From Sambucus nigra (taxonomy: Eukaryota > Streptophyta > Magnoliopsida > Dipsacales > Adoxaceae), in the NCBI GenBank assembly GCA_949130495.1, contig OX422207.1, forward strand, positions 374,625,868-374,689,867: a stretch of 64,000 bases of DNA. Reading direction: 5' to 3'. Every line of letters begins with the position of its first letter. Positions within the stretch are counted from its first letter, which is position 1. Of this stretch, positions 12,451 through 24,423 are shown piece after piece. The notes under the pieces were generated by a model. The model had not been told where the DNA came from. It ran no database searches and saw nothing but the letters and a program-made list of their open reading frames with translations. The translations under genes and the position numbers were made by a program.

Positions 12451-13209
12451 CTTCTTGACATTCAACCATTCTTATGAGGGAAGCTTCGGTCGTGTCAGTT
12501 GGTTATCTAAAACGGCTATGGAGGGACCCGGTCTTGAATATATGCGTGGAGGAATCTCGTCAACGATGGCTTATTGCGACTGAGGTAGTTGAAGGGGGTG
12601 TGGTGGTTCCCATTAAGCATTTTTAGAATGTACTGTCACATCTAACGTGTGCGGGTACGAATCTATAGTGGAGATTACTAGAGTGGGTAATGATGATGAT
12701 GATGTAGTGGGTCATTCTTGTAGTTGATGGAGGTTTGTGTCAACCTCTATGGGGCACGTTTAGTGGATTTGGGTGTTGGTAGAAGGTTGGTGTAGGCTTG
12801 CTGTATTTGTGAGTTTGGGTTTGGTTGTTAGTCTTTCTGATAAACGGAATTAGTATTTATGATGTTTTACTTTATTTTGAATAAAATATATTTTTTTGAA
12901 AAAATGTTAATTTTATGTGCATCTTTGTTGTGCTTTTGTGAAAGTATCATTTATGATAGAAAAATATATACGAATCGCTAAGGCACACATGTTCCTTTCA
13001 TTCAATTTAAAATGACGAGGGAGACTTATGTCTCTCGATGAGAGAAAAGAAGAACATTTTGTGAAAAAGAAACCAAAGTCACTTTATGGGTTGCCTATGT
13101 ACTTCTATGGGGTAAAAAATTAGTTGTGATAGTGTTAAAAATGTGTTGAGTGAATCAGGCCCTACGCAGTTCTGATAGAAGGAGACAAGAAGAGTTTTTT
13201 AAAGAATAT
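12451..13209. other. Unassigned DNA
   Basis: No domain or terminal repeat was seen. A block AACATTTTGTGAAAAAGAA near 13053 recurs near 14024, so the intervening kilobase is bracketed by a short direct repeat. Confidence 0.35.
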
Positions 13210-13820
13210 AAGAAGGGTGGAAAATGGGTAGTGCGGCGAGAGTCGGGTCAAGAATAAAACTTCTTAAGACGATCGAGGTTGATTGGACATGCCATCTCCT
13301 CCCTGTCGAGATCAATTAGTATATCTTCCCCACCTGATAAGATCTTATTTATAAGGTATGAACCGCTATAATTGGACTTGAATTTTCCTCGAGGGTCCCA
13401 GATGGGTTCTACGATTTCTTTGAGATCAAGGTCCCCATCTTACACGACGCGATCTATGACTTTCTATTTGAAGGATCATGCAATATGACGATAATACCCT
13501 TGTATGTGTTATAATGCTTCCATTCTCTTCTCATCCAAGAATGCCAAATCATCGTAATGGCTGTGGTGCCAATCGAGTTCTTTGACATTGCTCTCAAGCA
13601 TGCCTGCAGGTAAGGTATTTTAAGTTCAACGATTAAAACAACCTCCATGTCGTAGACTAGGGAATATGGAATTGCCTCGATGGGTGTACTGATGGATGTG
13701 CGGTAGCCCTAAAGGGCGTAAAGGATTCTGTTATCCCAATCCCTATTGGTTTTGGTCGTCGCTGGTGCGGTTGCCCTAATTGTCTTGTTTAGGAACAATT
13801 TGGTCAGTGGAAGGGATTGT
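13210..13820 (-). pseudogene. Ty3-gypsy integrase C-terminal relic
   Basis: The minus strand around 13640-13740 reads G-Y-R-T-S-I-S-T-P, then Y-S-L-V-Y-D-M-E-V-V-L. This is the end of the integrase core in Tat-type Ty3-gypsy elements (usual form 'AYRTS..TPiG.TPYsLVYG.EAVLP'). Further left, a frame at 13454-13648 has W-M-R-R-E-W-K-H-Y-N-T-Y-K-G, corresponding to the 'DEkR..Al.h.qgY' segment. Multiple stops are present. It differs in sequence from the relic at 7988-10060 and is a separate copy or family. Confidence 0.7.
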
Positions 13821-14082
13821 TTGTTTAGCTCCCCTTGTTAATACTTTATGTAACAACGCTATATTTCTTATTAGAAATTAAAAATTGATTTTGATCATAC
13901 TTTCTTGTGCCTCTTGATGATTTTTGCATTTAAATCATCTATACCAATTGCTAAAACTTACATAATCATTTTGTTCATGTAAACGATAAAATGGACAGCC
14001 ATTCTCGGAGGTTAGAAAAGAACAACATTTTGTGAAAAAGAAGGGGACTGAACCCATGTATGGCATATGGGCTACCTAAGTT

Positions 14083-14192
14083 AGTTCAAAAGTGTGGCAC
14101 GAATCACAGAAATGCCGCCTAAGTGTGCCGCCTAAGTCAGTTCAGGAAAGGGCGCTTCAGTTCAAAAGTGTGGCACGAATCACAGAAATGCC
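14083..14192. repeat. 34-bp exact direct repeat, 76 bp apart
   Basis: The 34 bases at 14083-14116 recur exactly at 14159-14192; both contain GTGTGGCACGAATCACAGAA. The spacer carries a second short duplication (GCCGCCTAAGT / GCCGCCTAAGT). This looks like a local duplication or repair product. Confidence 0.85.
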
Positions 14193-14219
14193 ATCAAGAC
14201 TAATCATTTAAAATTATTG

Positions 14220-14660
14220 AGCCCAAATTGTGACCCAAAAATTTTAGGGGCAATTGTGGGTACCTCGATTTGTCACTTTGGCCCAGACGAGAAGCCCAAA
14301 CACGGCCCAAAGTCCAAAGGCCCAGCGCATCAACCATTTCAGTTTTGACCCCGTCAGTTCCTAAAATCTCTCTTCAGAGATATTCTAGGGATTGTGGGCT
14401 AACGTGGGGGAGTCCCACTCCTCCACTCTCCGAAATAACATATATATAACAAACCCTCCGCCCGGGGCAAAGGGCATGCATTATTTTCTGTAAAACACCC
14501 CCCGGAGTAAAGAGAAATAATATACCGAGAGCACCACCGTGGACGTAGGCCTTCTTGCCGAACCACGTACATCTTGTGTTGTGTGTGATTGTCGTTCTTT
14601 TCAATTCTTTATTTATTCTGGTGATTGCTTTTATTTGTTAATTTGCGCTGAATTTATTTG
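14220..14660 (+). repeat. LTR-like fragment (R-U5 region)
   Basis: The sequence contains GGACGTAGGCCTTCTTGCCG followed by AACCACGTACATCTTGTG and a GT-rich tail. This is a combination common near the R-U5 part of plant LTRs. A TATATATAA motif lies upstream near 14447 and GC-rich cleavage-site-like DNA between. I could not define both ends or a partner LTR, so the family is unknown. Confidence 0.4.
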
Positions 14661-15329
14661 TCACCACAATGAGAATTAGAAGTTTTTGGATCATTTTTAG
14701 GATTTTATAGTACTTTTGTTATTTTTACTTTCTTTATTTGGTTGCATTTTCTTTTAGTAATTGTTTGCTTGTTATTTAGGGAAGGAAGTAATAATGGCTA
14801 TTAAGGGCATATTTGTAATTAGAATCATAGCGTGGAGCCTAAGCTACTTCCCCCTTTAAATACCCCATGTAATCTCATTTGTACTTATTCTCCAATTCTT
14901 GATATATAAGAACTCTTTTGTTTCTCTCTCTAGAAATCATATTGTCTTGATTTTTAGGTCATTGTCGTGTAGTTCACGTCAGTTTCTCTCTCTAAAATTT
15001 GTATTGGTTTTATTTTGGCCATTGACGTGTAGCTTACGTTATTTGTAGCCCATTTTTCCTTTATATCGTGAGGGCCTATAGACCCGAGTGTTTGTTTTTT
15101 GTGTATACATCTTGTATACGGATTCCACCCCCTTAGCAATTGCTAATGACATTCTGTATTAATCAAACAAGTTTTTTTTAAATAAATTAGTAATAAAAAA
15201 GTATTATGAACGCATTAAAATAAAAATTATAGTGTAATAACTGCAGACATTAAAATAACCTAAAAATTATATAAATCAACTAAAAATATAGACCAATCAT
15301 TTAATAAATCACAATAGTGGTACTGGAAT
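14661..15329. other. Unassigned DNA next to LTR-like fragment
   Basis: AT-rich, with two similar blocks of GTGTAG(T/C)T(C/T)ACGT near 14967 and 15028. No coding signal was recognised. Confidence 0.3.
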
Positions 15330-16290
15330 TATTGCGCTTGGCTTCCAACTTTTAGCTCTCCTCACGTGCGCATGCACCATCATTCATGTTGGAGTAGTCA
15401 CGACTCATTATTTCTTCTTCCTTTCTTATTTTGGTCGTGTCTTCCGCTTTCAATGTACGTTTCTATTCAATGGTGATTCTAAATTTTACATGCATCAAGG
15501 ACTATTTCATCTAAAGCTCCTTAACACGATATTCATCCAAGGAATCCATGAGGGTGCTCAAGTTTGCCACAAAGTCGAGCAAATTGGTGTTGGAGAAACT
15601 GTTGCCCACTTTTTTATTCTGTTTCGTTACATGTCTTCCATTTTCCCATTCAACTAATTAGCTAAAAATGGGGAGATCATCCAACGACATACCATCCACA
15701 AAGGAACATGAGCCTCATCGACAAGCGCAAAGAATTTCTTGGCTCAGACATAGTTAGCACACCAACGCCTGGCGTTGACTCATTCCTAGCCTTCTTGTTG
15801 GGCATGCACAACATTAGGAGTTCTACGTTCACTTTGAAAATGTCCTCCAAAACAATGTAGCATTTCATGAACCAAAAAGGCCCTTTTTCCTCCACCTTTT
15901 ACGTCACGCAGGCAAGAGATATCACGTCTTGGTCAGTGTGGCGCTACATAGTGACTCCCGAAATGGCAGAAAATTCGCTCACGAACATACTAGTAGTCCC
16001 CCACCGAGCTGTAATCAAAGCGAGGGCAGGACGCCACCGTATTGGGTTTCACACTTGAATTTGTCCTTAACTTTCTTCCACATCCCAAGCTTTTTGTAGT
16101 CCGAATCTTCTAAATATTCAACCAACAAGATCTAATTAACGCGTCTTCATCTTTATAGAAATTTTTCGTACTATGACTACCCGCGCCCTTTTGCGTTGGG
16201 GTTGCTTCGGGTTTGTGGCTCGAATTCCAATTGATGGAGATGGATTGAGATTGAGGGAGAGGATTAGTTTTGACGAAATTTGCCATTTGG
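15330..16290 (-). pseudogene. PIF/Harbinger ORF1-like (NAM-associated/trihelix) relic
   Basis: On the minus strand, the pieces read across frames run in the order expected for the Myb/trihelix-plus-NAM-associated proteins of PIF/Harbinger elements (often annotated 'glutathione S-transferase T3-like'). They are E-D-A-L-I-R-S-C-W-L-N-I near 16150, K-G-P-F-W-F-M-K-C-Y near 15870, and an acidic, Lys-rich tail ending E-E-I-M-S-R-D-Y-S-N-M near 15410. The usual end is 'E...IM..D.s.M'. Many stops are present. No Harbinger TIRs were found at its flanks, and no transposase partner is seen here. Confidence 0.45.
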
Positions 16291-16348
16291 AAGGATTCTC
16301 AAAATGAGTTTGTTAGTGAAAAATGTTTAAAATAAAGGGTGTGTGTGT

Positions 16349-16370
16349 GGGGGGGGGGGGGGGGGGGGGG
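16349..16370. repeat. G22 homopolymer after a GT run
   Basis: A (GT)n tract leads directly into 22 consecutive G. Reported open frames here encode poly-Gly or poly-Pro and are not genes. The exact length may be affected by sequencing error. Confidence 0.9.
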
Positions 16371-16759
16371 AGTATTATAAAAAGAGGATTGTTGCTCTAT
16401 ATAAGAAATGGACGACGTAAAATGGTTGTTGCCCATGACAACCGAAGTGCAGCGGGCTATAGCTCTGTCGCGTTGCTCTCTAGTTGCCACACGACCAATA
16501 GCCACCCCAAAAGCCCTTGAGCACCCCAAAAATATTTGGTAATGCATAATACCATTGTGGCATTTTGCCCCAACAAATTGCCACAATGTTCATAAAATGG
16601 TTTAATAATTTTGACAATAATTGCAATAAAAAAAAATAGATCGTGCAGCATGATAACACTTGCACGCAATCAAGAAATCGAAGGAAAGATCTATGTGAAT
16701 CACACATTCTCATAATCTCATAAATCAATGTTAATGTTAAGTGACTAAAAATGGAGGAG

Positions 16760-16896
16760 GGGTTTAGAACGTCGTGAGACAGTTCGGTCCATATCCGATG
16801 CGGGCGTTAGAGCATTGAGAGGACCTTTCCCTAGTACGAGAGGACCGAGAAGGGCGCACCTCTGGTGTACCAGTTATCGTGGCCACGGTAAACGCC
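16760..16896 (+). pseudogene. Plastid 23S rRNA fragment (NUPT)
   Basis: About 137 bp match the 3' part of bacterial-type/plastid 23S rRNA. It includes GTTTAGAACGTCGTGAGACA, the sarcin-ricin loop core AGTACGAGAGGACC, and CACCTCTGGTGTACCAGTTA. Nuclear 28S rRNA lacks this form. Small differences from my memory of the plastid gene, and unrelated flanks on both sides, indicate an old nuclear insertion of plastid DNA rather than a working rRNA gene. Confidence 0.9.
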
Positions 16897-17160
16897 ATAG
16901 GCCTTAGTTATAGGCTAATACTAGCTAGAGTCTTAATTCTACTAAATAAGTCATAGATAATTACCAAAATTCATTGGGAGACAAATACCATAATTTTGGG
17001 AAACTACACAACAAATAAAGTAACTCCAATAATACTAGGGAACTAAATGATAATTCCTACCCAAATACAGCTCCCCGAATCTCTATTAAATAATTCTCAA
17101 CCACTAATATTAATATAAACAGGGTATTTTTTACTTAAATTCCTCCATAATATGGACTTT
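16897..17160. repeat. Repeat family member, copy 1
   Basis: The block TATAGGCTAATACTAGCTAG and the following bases, including ATGATAATTCCTACCCAAA near 17047, recur in related form at 21640-21770. The similarity is interrupted by indels. It is probably the end of an LTR or similar element. Confidence 0.55.
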
Positions 17161-19605
17161 TAAATATTAGTGTCTCTTACTAATCATTATTGACTTTAGT
17201 ATATTTTTTGTTAGAAGTTAGTCAAACTTAACAGTAACGTGACCTTTTAAAATAAAATAAAATAAAAACAACTAAAACTCGGAAAATAAAATAATTAACT
17301 GGAAATCAGCAACCAAGCATCATAAATCACCATAAATTAAACCCATCAAACCCTAGAACCCTCACTACCAAACATTCCCCACCCCATTACCCATGACCAC
17401 CTCGCCAGAACTCTCTCTGTCTCTCTCTCTCTATCAAAGTCCAACAATTGTAAATGAGATCAAAACCCTCTGCTTCAAAAATCAGTCCATAAGCCAAATG
17501 AAGAAATCGATTGGGTTGCAAATTGGAAGTTTCAATTTGTGGCCACCAGTGTCCAAAAGGGATACTTCAAGTATAAACCCCAAAACAAAGATGAGACTTG
17601 TAAAGTTTGCATTTTGTTATGCATACACACATGCTATGAAGCACGGAACTTTGTTAGGATCCCTGTACCTGAATCTGATTTATATTGGATACATGAATAC
17701 TTGGCCGATACATATCCTCCAAAAAATACAAAATAAATCACATGTATCCTATACATATCTAGATATCCCGATTTATTTTTTTGATTTTCAGATACATCTT
17801 GATACCTAAGATGATATGGTAAAATGCTTACAATGCGGGCAATTTGCAATTTTAAATAGGGTCATTATGTAATTTGACAATACTTGTCTAATATGAAGTA
17901 AACGTTTTCATATACTAAACCAAAATTATTCATGTGTCCCATTACAGAATACAACAAAACGTCGTAAACTAAAACAACTTGCCTCTCTCAACAGCTTTGC
18001 ATGCATTTCCAAAACATTTGAACATTTATCATGAATATGAATTGTTATTTTTAATTTTTATACAATTGTATTCGCTTAAATACTTTTTCTAATCATATTG
18101 TTCATTGAGTCATTTAATTTGTAATGTCTGCATACAAAAACATATTATTTTAATACCATATCTCGGCCATATCATATACTGATTATTTTAGTTTTAGGGT
18201 ATCCACGTATCCGTATCAGGTACGATACGCTTATCTGTCTACATGCTTCTTAGCATAAATGTATATGTTTGTGTGTGGGTGATGGGTGGGGTGGTGTCAA
18301 TTTCGTTTGATTGAATTTATTTCATATTTACAGTTGCCTTTTTTCTTCCAGAGATGACGTGCGTTAGCAAAGGGGGTGATGGGGTGTTGTAGATGGGTGA
18401 ATGGTGGAGTGCGTCAATATACAAATCTGCTGGGTCAGGAGCGATGGGAGCAGTGGTGGTATTTGTGTGTTTGTTTGTGGGGATTGTAGTTTTGGAGGGT
18501 GTGATTGGAGGTATGTGGTATTTATTGTGTATTTGGTTGTGGGATAGGTCACGTGCTTGGCAGGCGACCATTAAGTCTCTAACTATAACAGATACTAAAG
18601 TCAATAATGATAAGTAAGAGGTAGTAAAGTCTAAAGTCAAGGTATTTAAGTTAATAATAAAAACAAAAAACAAAGACTATCGAAAAAATAATTAAATTCT
18701 TATAAATTAAGAACAATACTGTCATATTGTCAAAATTCCTCACGTGTGGCCATGCCACTGTCACCGTTCTCATCGTTCTCCCCTCCCTCTAAGGAGGTCG
18801 ACCACGAGCTTTCGGAAAATATGAAATCGCACTTGAAAAATGAACAAATATTTTGAAAATTTTGGGTTCAATGATTCATCAGTTTTATAACCGATTGGTT
18901 CAATAATTTTCCTTGGCCCAAAATTAAATTGTCAGTAAATTGAAAATTTGCAGCAACTCCATAGCTATCCCACTGTATAAAATTAACCACTTGAGCCCAT
19001 ATTTTAATGGGCTAATAACCTGTAGGCTGTTAAGACCCAGCCTTCCTTACAACCCTGATCTGCCCCAGCCAAGATAAGGCTAAATGCATGCTCAAGCGCA
19101 TTGAATATAAGGCATGCTTCAGTAAAATGAAAAAAAGAACCTCATCAGGAATGGTTCAGGTTGTTACATACTAACAACAGTGATTTCCTTGAGACACCAA
19201 GTCGTTTGCATTGAATACTCCCGCGGGTTTTAAAAATGTGTCGACTGAGACACTTCAAAAGAATCACCACAATAGAAGAGGTAGAGCTGTGTTGTCCTCT
19301 CCATGACTAGAATCAAACTCATCTTCATCTTCCACCACTTCATCTTCATTGAAAATCAAACACATACGGTAATCTTGTTTGATCACCTCATATTCCAATT
19401 TGAGATCGTCATTATCAAATCACCCCTAGAAATTTATTAGTGATACTCTTTGTAGCACGCCACCGTAACGAAACCATGTCTATACCCTTGCGTCTCCTCG
19501 AACCAATAAGGAAACCTCATCAGTCCACCTTTTGATTTCCTCATCTATGGCATCGAAGTTACTGAGGCAAACCTCGGCGAGCTCCTCTGCCGAAGAGAAA
19601 TTCAT
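17161..19605. other. Unassigned DNA with short open stretches
   Basis: A 138-codon frame at 17393-17809 starts in a CT-repeat and has no recognised domain. GT-rich DNA at 18260-18560 gives long but low-complexity frames on both strands. A minus-strand stretch at 19310-19604 reads like coding DNA (Glu/Asp-rich, starting M-N-F-S-S-A-E-E-L-A-E) but has stops and no recognised family. It abuts the LTR at 19606. Confidence 0.3.
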
Positions 19606-21437
19606 TGATGTAAATAAGGGATGTATGCTTTATTTGTCTTCTTGAGCTTGTAGGTAATTGTATCTCATTTATAAGTTTTTGTTCTTTTTCCCCCTTGGGG
19701 CTTCTGACTTGAACTATATATATTGATGTAATGATTCATTATATAGGGATTTGAAGATATTGAAGAACATTTTCACGTAATATTTAGGTGGTGGGAATTG
19801 TTAACAAAGAAATTGGTAAACCAGCTCGTCGTTGTTGTTGCATAGGTAACATCGTATAAAACTCGTGCGCAAACGCGGTGAAGTGAAACAACTCAGACAA
19901 TCAAAGGGGAAGGGGAAAAAAAAGGATCGAAAGACAGTTAAGGAGCTAGTGCAGGTGAAGGAAATAACGACTTCATTCATTTCTAATGAACTAGGCTTGG
20001 TGGAGTCGCCGCAAAACCAACAACCGCGGAAAACACAACTGGAGATATCAGTATCGAAGTCAAGGAATCTGTAACACATTTTAGTTTGGTTATTAAAGAC
20101 AAAATCCAAGAAGGAAGCGAAGAAGGAACTGTGACCGGCCCTTACATTGTTAATTTTAAACATAGGCCTTGGAGAGGGGAGTTGGTTAGTCTCGAACCTC
20201 AATTGGAGGTTGCCATTCCCACCTCTAGTCTTGTCGCATAGCAGAAGGCGACCTCAGGAGTACTAGTGCTTGAATTAGGGGACAAATGGGGAACAGATTG
20301 TCGGTCATCGAAATCATGTGGAGAGGAGACAGGGAAGGGAGGGCTCACCAATCAGAGCTCCAACAGAAAGCTATGGTTAACTACGGTAGCACAGAGGCCC
20401 TCCTTAGGACTTGACAGAGAACAACATCTGATGAAGTTCATGGGTCTTTAGTTGGGGTTCAGATCGAGAGCTCAATCAGAGGAAGTGGGTCATGAGTGGT
20501 GATTTGACCCATAACCAAGATCCACCTGACCCGAGTAAAATCCTTCAATTTAAACAAATTCAGGGGCTGGTTCATAATTTGCAAAGTTGCCTAATGTTGA
20601 AGGGGTTGGATGTGTCTATCTTCGATGGGCACTAGGATGCCAACAACTTTGTTGATAAGCTCGATACAGTTTCAAGTATAAGAGTATTTTGGGCTTAAAA
20701 TGTGAGGTTGGTGGTTACGAAGTTGTAGGGATTTGCCAAGACTCTACCCGAGGCTGAACTGAGAAAGGGAAAGGGAAGAGGCCGAATAAACAAATAATGG
20801 GTGCTTTCTTATAATAAGAGAGCAGCGACTTTGCTATAGTTCAGGATCTCCGGCAGGGCAACCAGGGTTTGACTATCGTGACCAACTATTCAAAGCCATT
20901 TCAGTTGTTGTGTACTCGGGCTGGGCTATGGGAATATGATTAGTGCATTGGGAGCTACATACAAGGCTTATGACCTTGTATCCTCCATGAGTTATTCTTG
21001 AGGGATATCCCCACCTTGTGGAAGGCAATTGAGTATCCCCTTAGGGTTGAAGTATTTCTATCATAAGGCCATTGAGACCAAAGTTTCCACACCATTGAAG
21101 GCCCAGCGTGATAATCTTGTGACGCGAGTTGTCCATGCTTACCCCAAGTGGCCGAGTCAAAGGGTATTCCCCTATGAACTCGTAGTCGAGCCCTTCTAAG
21201 CATGGGAGAGTGATGTAAATAAGGAATATATAATTATTTAAGTTTTTTGTCCTTTGTAATTGTATCCCATAGTATTAGTTTTTATCTTTTTCAGGTCCTT
21301 TTGCCCCTATAGGGATTCTTGGACTTGAACAATATATATTTATGTCATATGGCTCCTTACTGTTATATTTAAACATATTAAAGAAAGTTTTTTACTTTGT
21401 TCATGTTGTAGTACTTAGTTGGTGTGTGTGTTTTACA
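19606..21437 (+). mobile_element. Short degenerate LTR retroelement
   Basis: Two related terminal repeats are visible: 19606-19806 (ends TTAACA) and 21211-21437 (ends TTTTACA), both beginning TGATGTAAATAAGG. They share internal blocks such as TAATTGTATC and ACTTGAAC followed by TATATAT. The 3' repeat is preceded by a purine-rich GCATGGGAGAG, suitable as a polypurine tract. A weak initiator-Met primer-binding-like site (TTGGTAAACCAGCTC) follows the 5' repeat near 19812. The interior (about 1.4 kb) has many stops; pieces look gag-like but no domain is secure. No clean target duplication was found. Confidence 0.55.
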
Positions 21438-21488
21438 CCATTGTACTGCTAAAGACGCTACGGTAATTAGGCTTTGATACCACTTTTG

Positions 21489-21820
21489 ATGTAAATGCAA
21501 CACATAACACTTACACTTAACTCACACACTTGGACACAAACAAGAATACAAATGATAAATGATGTGAACCGCAATGGAAAATAGCACTCACAAAAAGTTC
21601 AATCTATCATTTTCATTAACTCTAAAAATTCAAAGAGACCTTTGTATACAGGCTAATACTACCTGGAGTCCTAATTTTGCTAAATAACTAATAAGAGAAA
21701 CATAGACAAACTAGGGAACAAAAATATTATTAGGTATAAAAGATAATTCCTACCCAAACTCAAACATATCCTAAATATCAGCAATTAGTAAAAATATTAA
21801 AAATACAAATATCACTCCTC
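21489..21820. repeat. Repeat family member, copy 2
   Basis: It starts TGATGTAAATGC just after GCTTTGATACCA, the reverse complement of an initiator-Met primer-binding site. This suggests the edge of a minus-strand LTR. The later part shares AGGCTAATACTA and AGATAATTCCTACCCAAA with copy 1 at 16897-17160. Confidence 0.5.
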
Positions 21821-23890
21821 ATAATTTTGAGGATTATAAAGAGTTTTAGTTGGTTTATGATTCCTAATCACTTTATAACACTAATAATTCGTGGGGGGAC
21901 TTCTCATAATCACTTTTCCTCAAGTTTTTCACCAGAAAACACTTCCAAAATATTTTCCTCTCATCTGCAAACATCAACCTCCAACTTAATCAAAGTTTTG
22001 GCACAAGATTTGAAGGCTTAATTGGAGTTTAATCAAGATTATTCAAGAACGACTCTTTGCTATTTTTCAAGAGGAATCCAACCGTCGACTCAGATTTTCT
22101 TCATCTTAATCACAGGCATGAATACTCTATTCTCTTCCTTTAGTATTATGCGCTTTTAGTGTCGCCTAAACCCTTAATTACAGTTTTTTCTTAAAAGTAA
22201 TTAGCAACTTAATTAGAGAAAGTTGACACTTAATTATAGGTTTGTTTTTATCAAACTTTTAAATATGAATTAATCTTTGAAACCCTTGGATGCTTAGGTT
22301 AGATTATTGGGTTTTTATGGTTTTGGGTGTAGGTTCTCATGGAGAATTTTATGGGGTTATTTATATGTTACGTGGGACGCGTACACACTTATAAAAACTA
22401 GATGGCTTATAAAAGAGAACGATTATGACGTAGTGAATATTTTTGCATGTTAAATAAATTAACATTGTTGAATGGAATTAATTGTGTTGAAATCAACGAC
22501 GGAGTTATTAATTGATTTAAATTATATTGGGACCTTTATGATTAAATTGCTATGTTGTGCATATTGAATTGTATTTTGTGTGATTTGTTTTAGTCACTTT
22601 TGCCATCACGGGGACAAGGGGCTTTTGAATAGTATATTGCTCACCTCTATTTTAGGATGCTTACTAGGTATGGGACTATTGGGTAGGCCTTGGTTATAAT
22701 TTATGCTTGCTGGGTATGGGACTAGTTAGTGTAGATTCGTGTGGATTTTATATTCCAGGGTGGGCAGATTTTTATGCTTTATCGTCGTTACGCTAGTCTA
22801 GGCATGAGACTAGGACGAGTTAAATGTTAGTAATTCATCATATATATAGGGTAGGACGTATGTGTACTTTGGGGACCATTAGGTATGGGACTAAGGGGTA
22901 TTTTGATAATCTCACATCGATAATAAGGGTGAGGTAATTTGATAAATGAGAAATTGAGAAGATGAGAATTAATGCCTAAGATAATAACGGGTATTAAAAT
23001 TGGTGGCGACATAATGTGTGAAGATCGACAGTTTAAACGGGTCAACTCGCGTTTATGTCGTGTCGTGTGTGGAACCTTGTCATATTGCGGGGTCGACAGT
23101 TTTACGGATGGGCTATTGACAAGAGGAAGTGTAAAACTTTGGTGGGAATACCACCCAGGGCGGGAGGACCGCCATAATAAAGTGAGAAGAATAATAAATT
23201 GGGTTAATTTAATTAAATTAACAACATGGGGCCTAGTTATTTAAAATCATATTGGTGTGCTTTGTGAAAATAATTATTGTGGGTAGTTAGTGATTTGTGC
23301 TATCGTGTTTAATTATTTTCCGTCTAATTAAAATATTCTATTGTGATATTTATCATTTACTACTGTCTGGATTCAAGGATCCTATTTGAGGAAAGTAGTG
23401 TGTATGCATGCTCGGGGCTCTGACCTCGTGCGTTGACTAACCTTTTCACGAATAAGTTTGGAGAAGCTGCATAGGATTATTTGGAGACTTTCTTCGAGGT
23501 ACAGCTAGAGTTATTTACTTTATGCGCATTAGTTTAGTTTAGTTTAGTTTCATTTCCTTTGTATTTACATTGAGACACGGTTTATGGTTTTGTTGCGCCA
23601 TTCGGTTCCAAAGTTGTATGTGTTTTATTCGGATATTTCATTATGGATTCAGTTGGAGTTTATTCCGTTTTATACTATTGGAGATTAATTTATTATTTGG
23701 AATTTAGCATGGTGATGGATCTTTTATCGCATTGTTGGTTATTATCATTTGGGATTGATTAAATTATTTATCTTGTGGATTGATTTTTTAGATGTCCCAT
23801 ATATGTCACATGCTAAGAATGGTATTTTATTTACTCGCACCCGGCTTAGTTTTGATGGCGGCCGACGCCAGGATTTAGCGGGGTGTAACA
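21821..23890 (+). repeat. Long LTR relic, 3' end at 23890
   Basis: The segment ends AGCGGGGTGTAACA, the type of 3' terminus seen in long Ty3-gypsy LTRs that start TGTAACACCCCG. It contains four spaced copies of a motif close to TAGGTATGGGACTA (22665, 22711, 22799, 22880). The 5' end was not found, so its length is a guess. It differs from the solo LTR at 45572 apart from the terminal form. Confidence 0.5.
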
Positions 23891-24308
23891 GACATGCTTA
23901 ATGCAGAAATTTGGCTTGTATTAAAGTAAGAAAAGAACCATATGTCTTCTTCACTAATGGTAAAAGGAAATTTTGTCATGAGGTTGATAGGGAATGTACT
24001 AATAGGACTTCCAAGAAGTACTCTCAGAACAAGGAATAATAAAAACAGAACGGAAAAGGGGAAAAAAATATGTACTTGATTTCACTTTTGATTTAAAAAC
24101 ATAATAATTGCTAATTGGTATAATTGTGTTTATAATAATAATATTAGTCATATTTGATGCATATATTAGGAAGGGTTAACAAATGAACACCTAACAAACA
24201 AAAAAGAGAAAAAATGTTGCTCAACCACAACCACGTTCGCCCAAAAATTGATGACACAAGATTCCTTTAAAAAATTTAATTCAACAAATGAAGAGGAAGA
24301 ACTAATAC
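23891..24308 (-). other. Intron 3 (start) of the AAED1-like gene
   Basis: This AT-rich DNA follows the donor GTATTAG at the 3' edge of exon 3 on the minus strand. No branch to a recognisable exon 4 was found in it or further left. Confidence 0.5.
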
Positions 24309-24423
24309 CCTTTCAGCAAGGATGCGAGCTTTGTTAGGAGTACCAACGCCAATAGCAATTAGCTTCACACCAGCAGACTCGAATCTTGCTATCGATTCTT
24401 TGAGTGTTGAAGCAAGTTCCCAG
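24309..24423 (-). CDS. AAED1: AAED1-like thioredoxin-like protein, exon 3
   Basis: The 115-bp exon lies between an acceptor (TATTTAG) and a donor (AGG|GTATTAG) on the minus strand. It completes the Cys codon split with exon 2 and then encodes W-E-L-A-S-T-L-K-E-S, followed by F-E-S-A-G-V-K-L-I-A-I-G-V-G-T-P and K-A-R-I-L-A-E-R. In AAED1/PRXL2-type peroxiredoxin-like proteins this is the helix and strand right after the redox motif. The next residues expected in the family (L-P-F-P...) would begin exon 4, which is not seen. The family call comes from memory of conserved motifs. Confidence 0.88.

Noticed and set aside
16299..16586. Open frames with poly-Gly or poly-Pro
   Set aside because: They read through the G22 run; opposite-strand frames exist for the same bases and no domain is present.
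16760..16896. Functional 23S rRNA gene
   Set aside because: Only about 137 bp is present, with unrelated flanks.
18317..18673. 118-codon minus-strand frame and overlapping plus-strand frame
   Set aside because: GT/AC-rich low-complexity DNA open on both strands, with no recognisable protein.
21437..21500. GCTTTGATACCACTTTTGATG as a tRNA gene
   Set aside because: It is the complement of an initiator-Met primer-binding site beside an LTR edge, not a tRNA.
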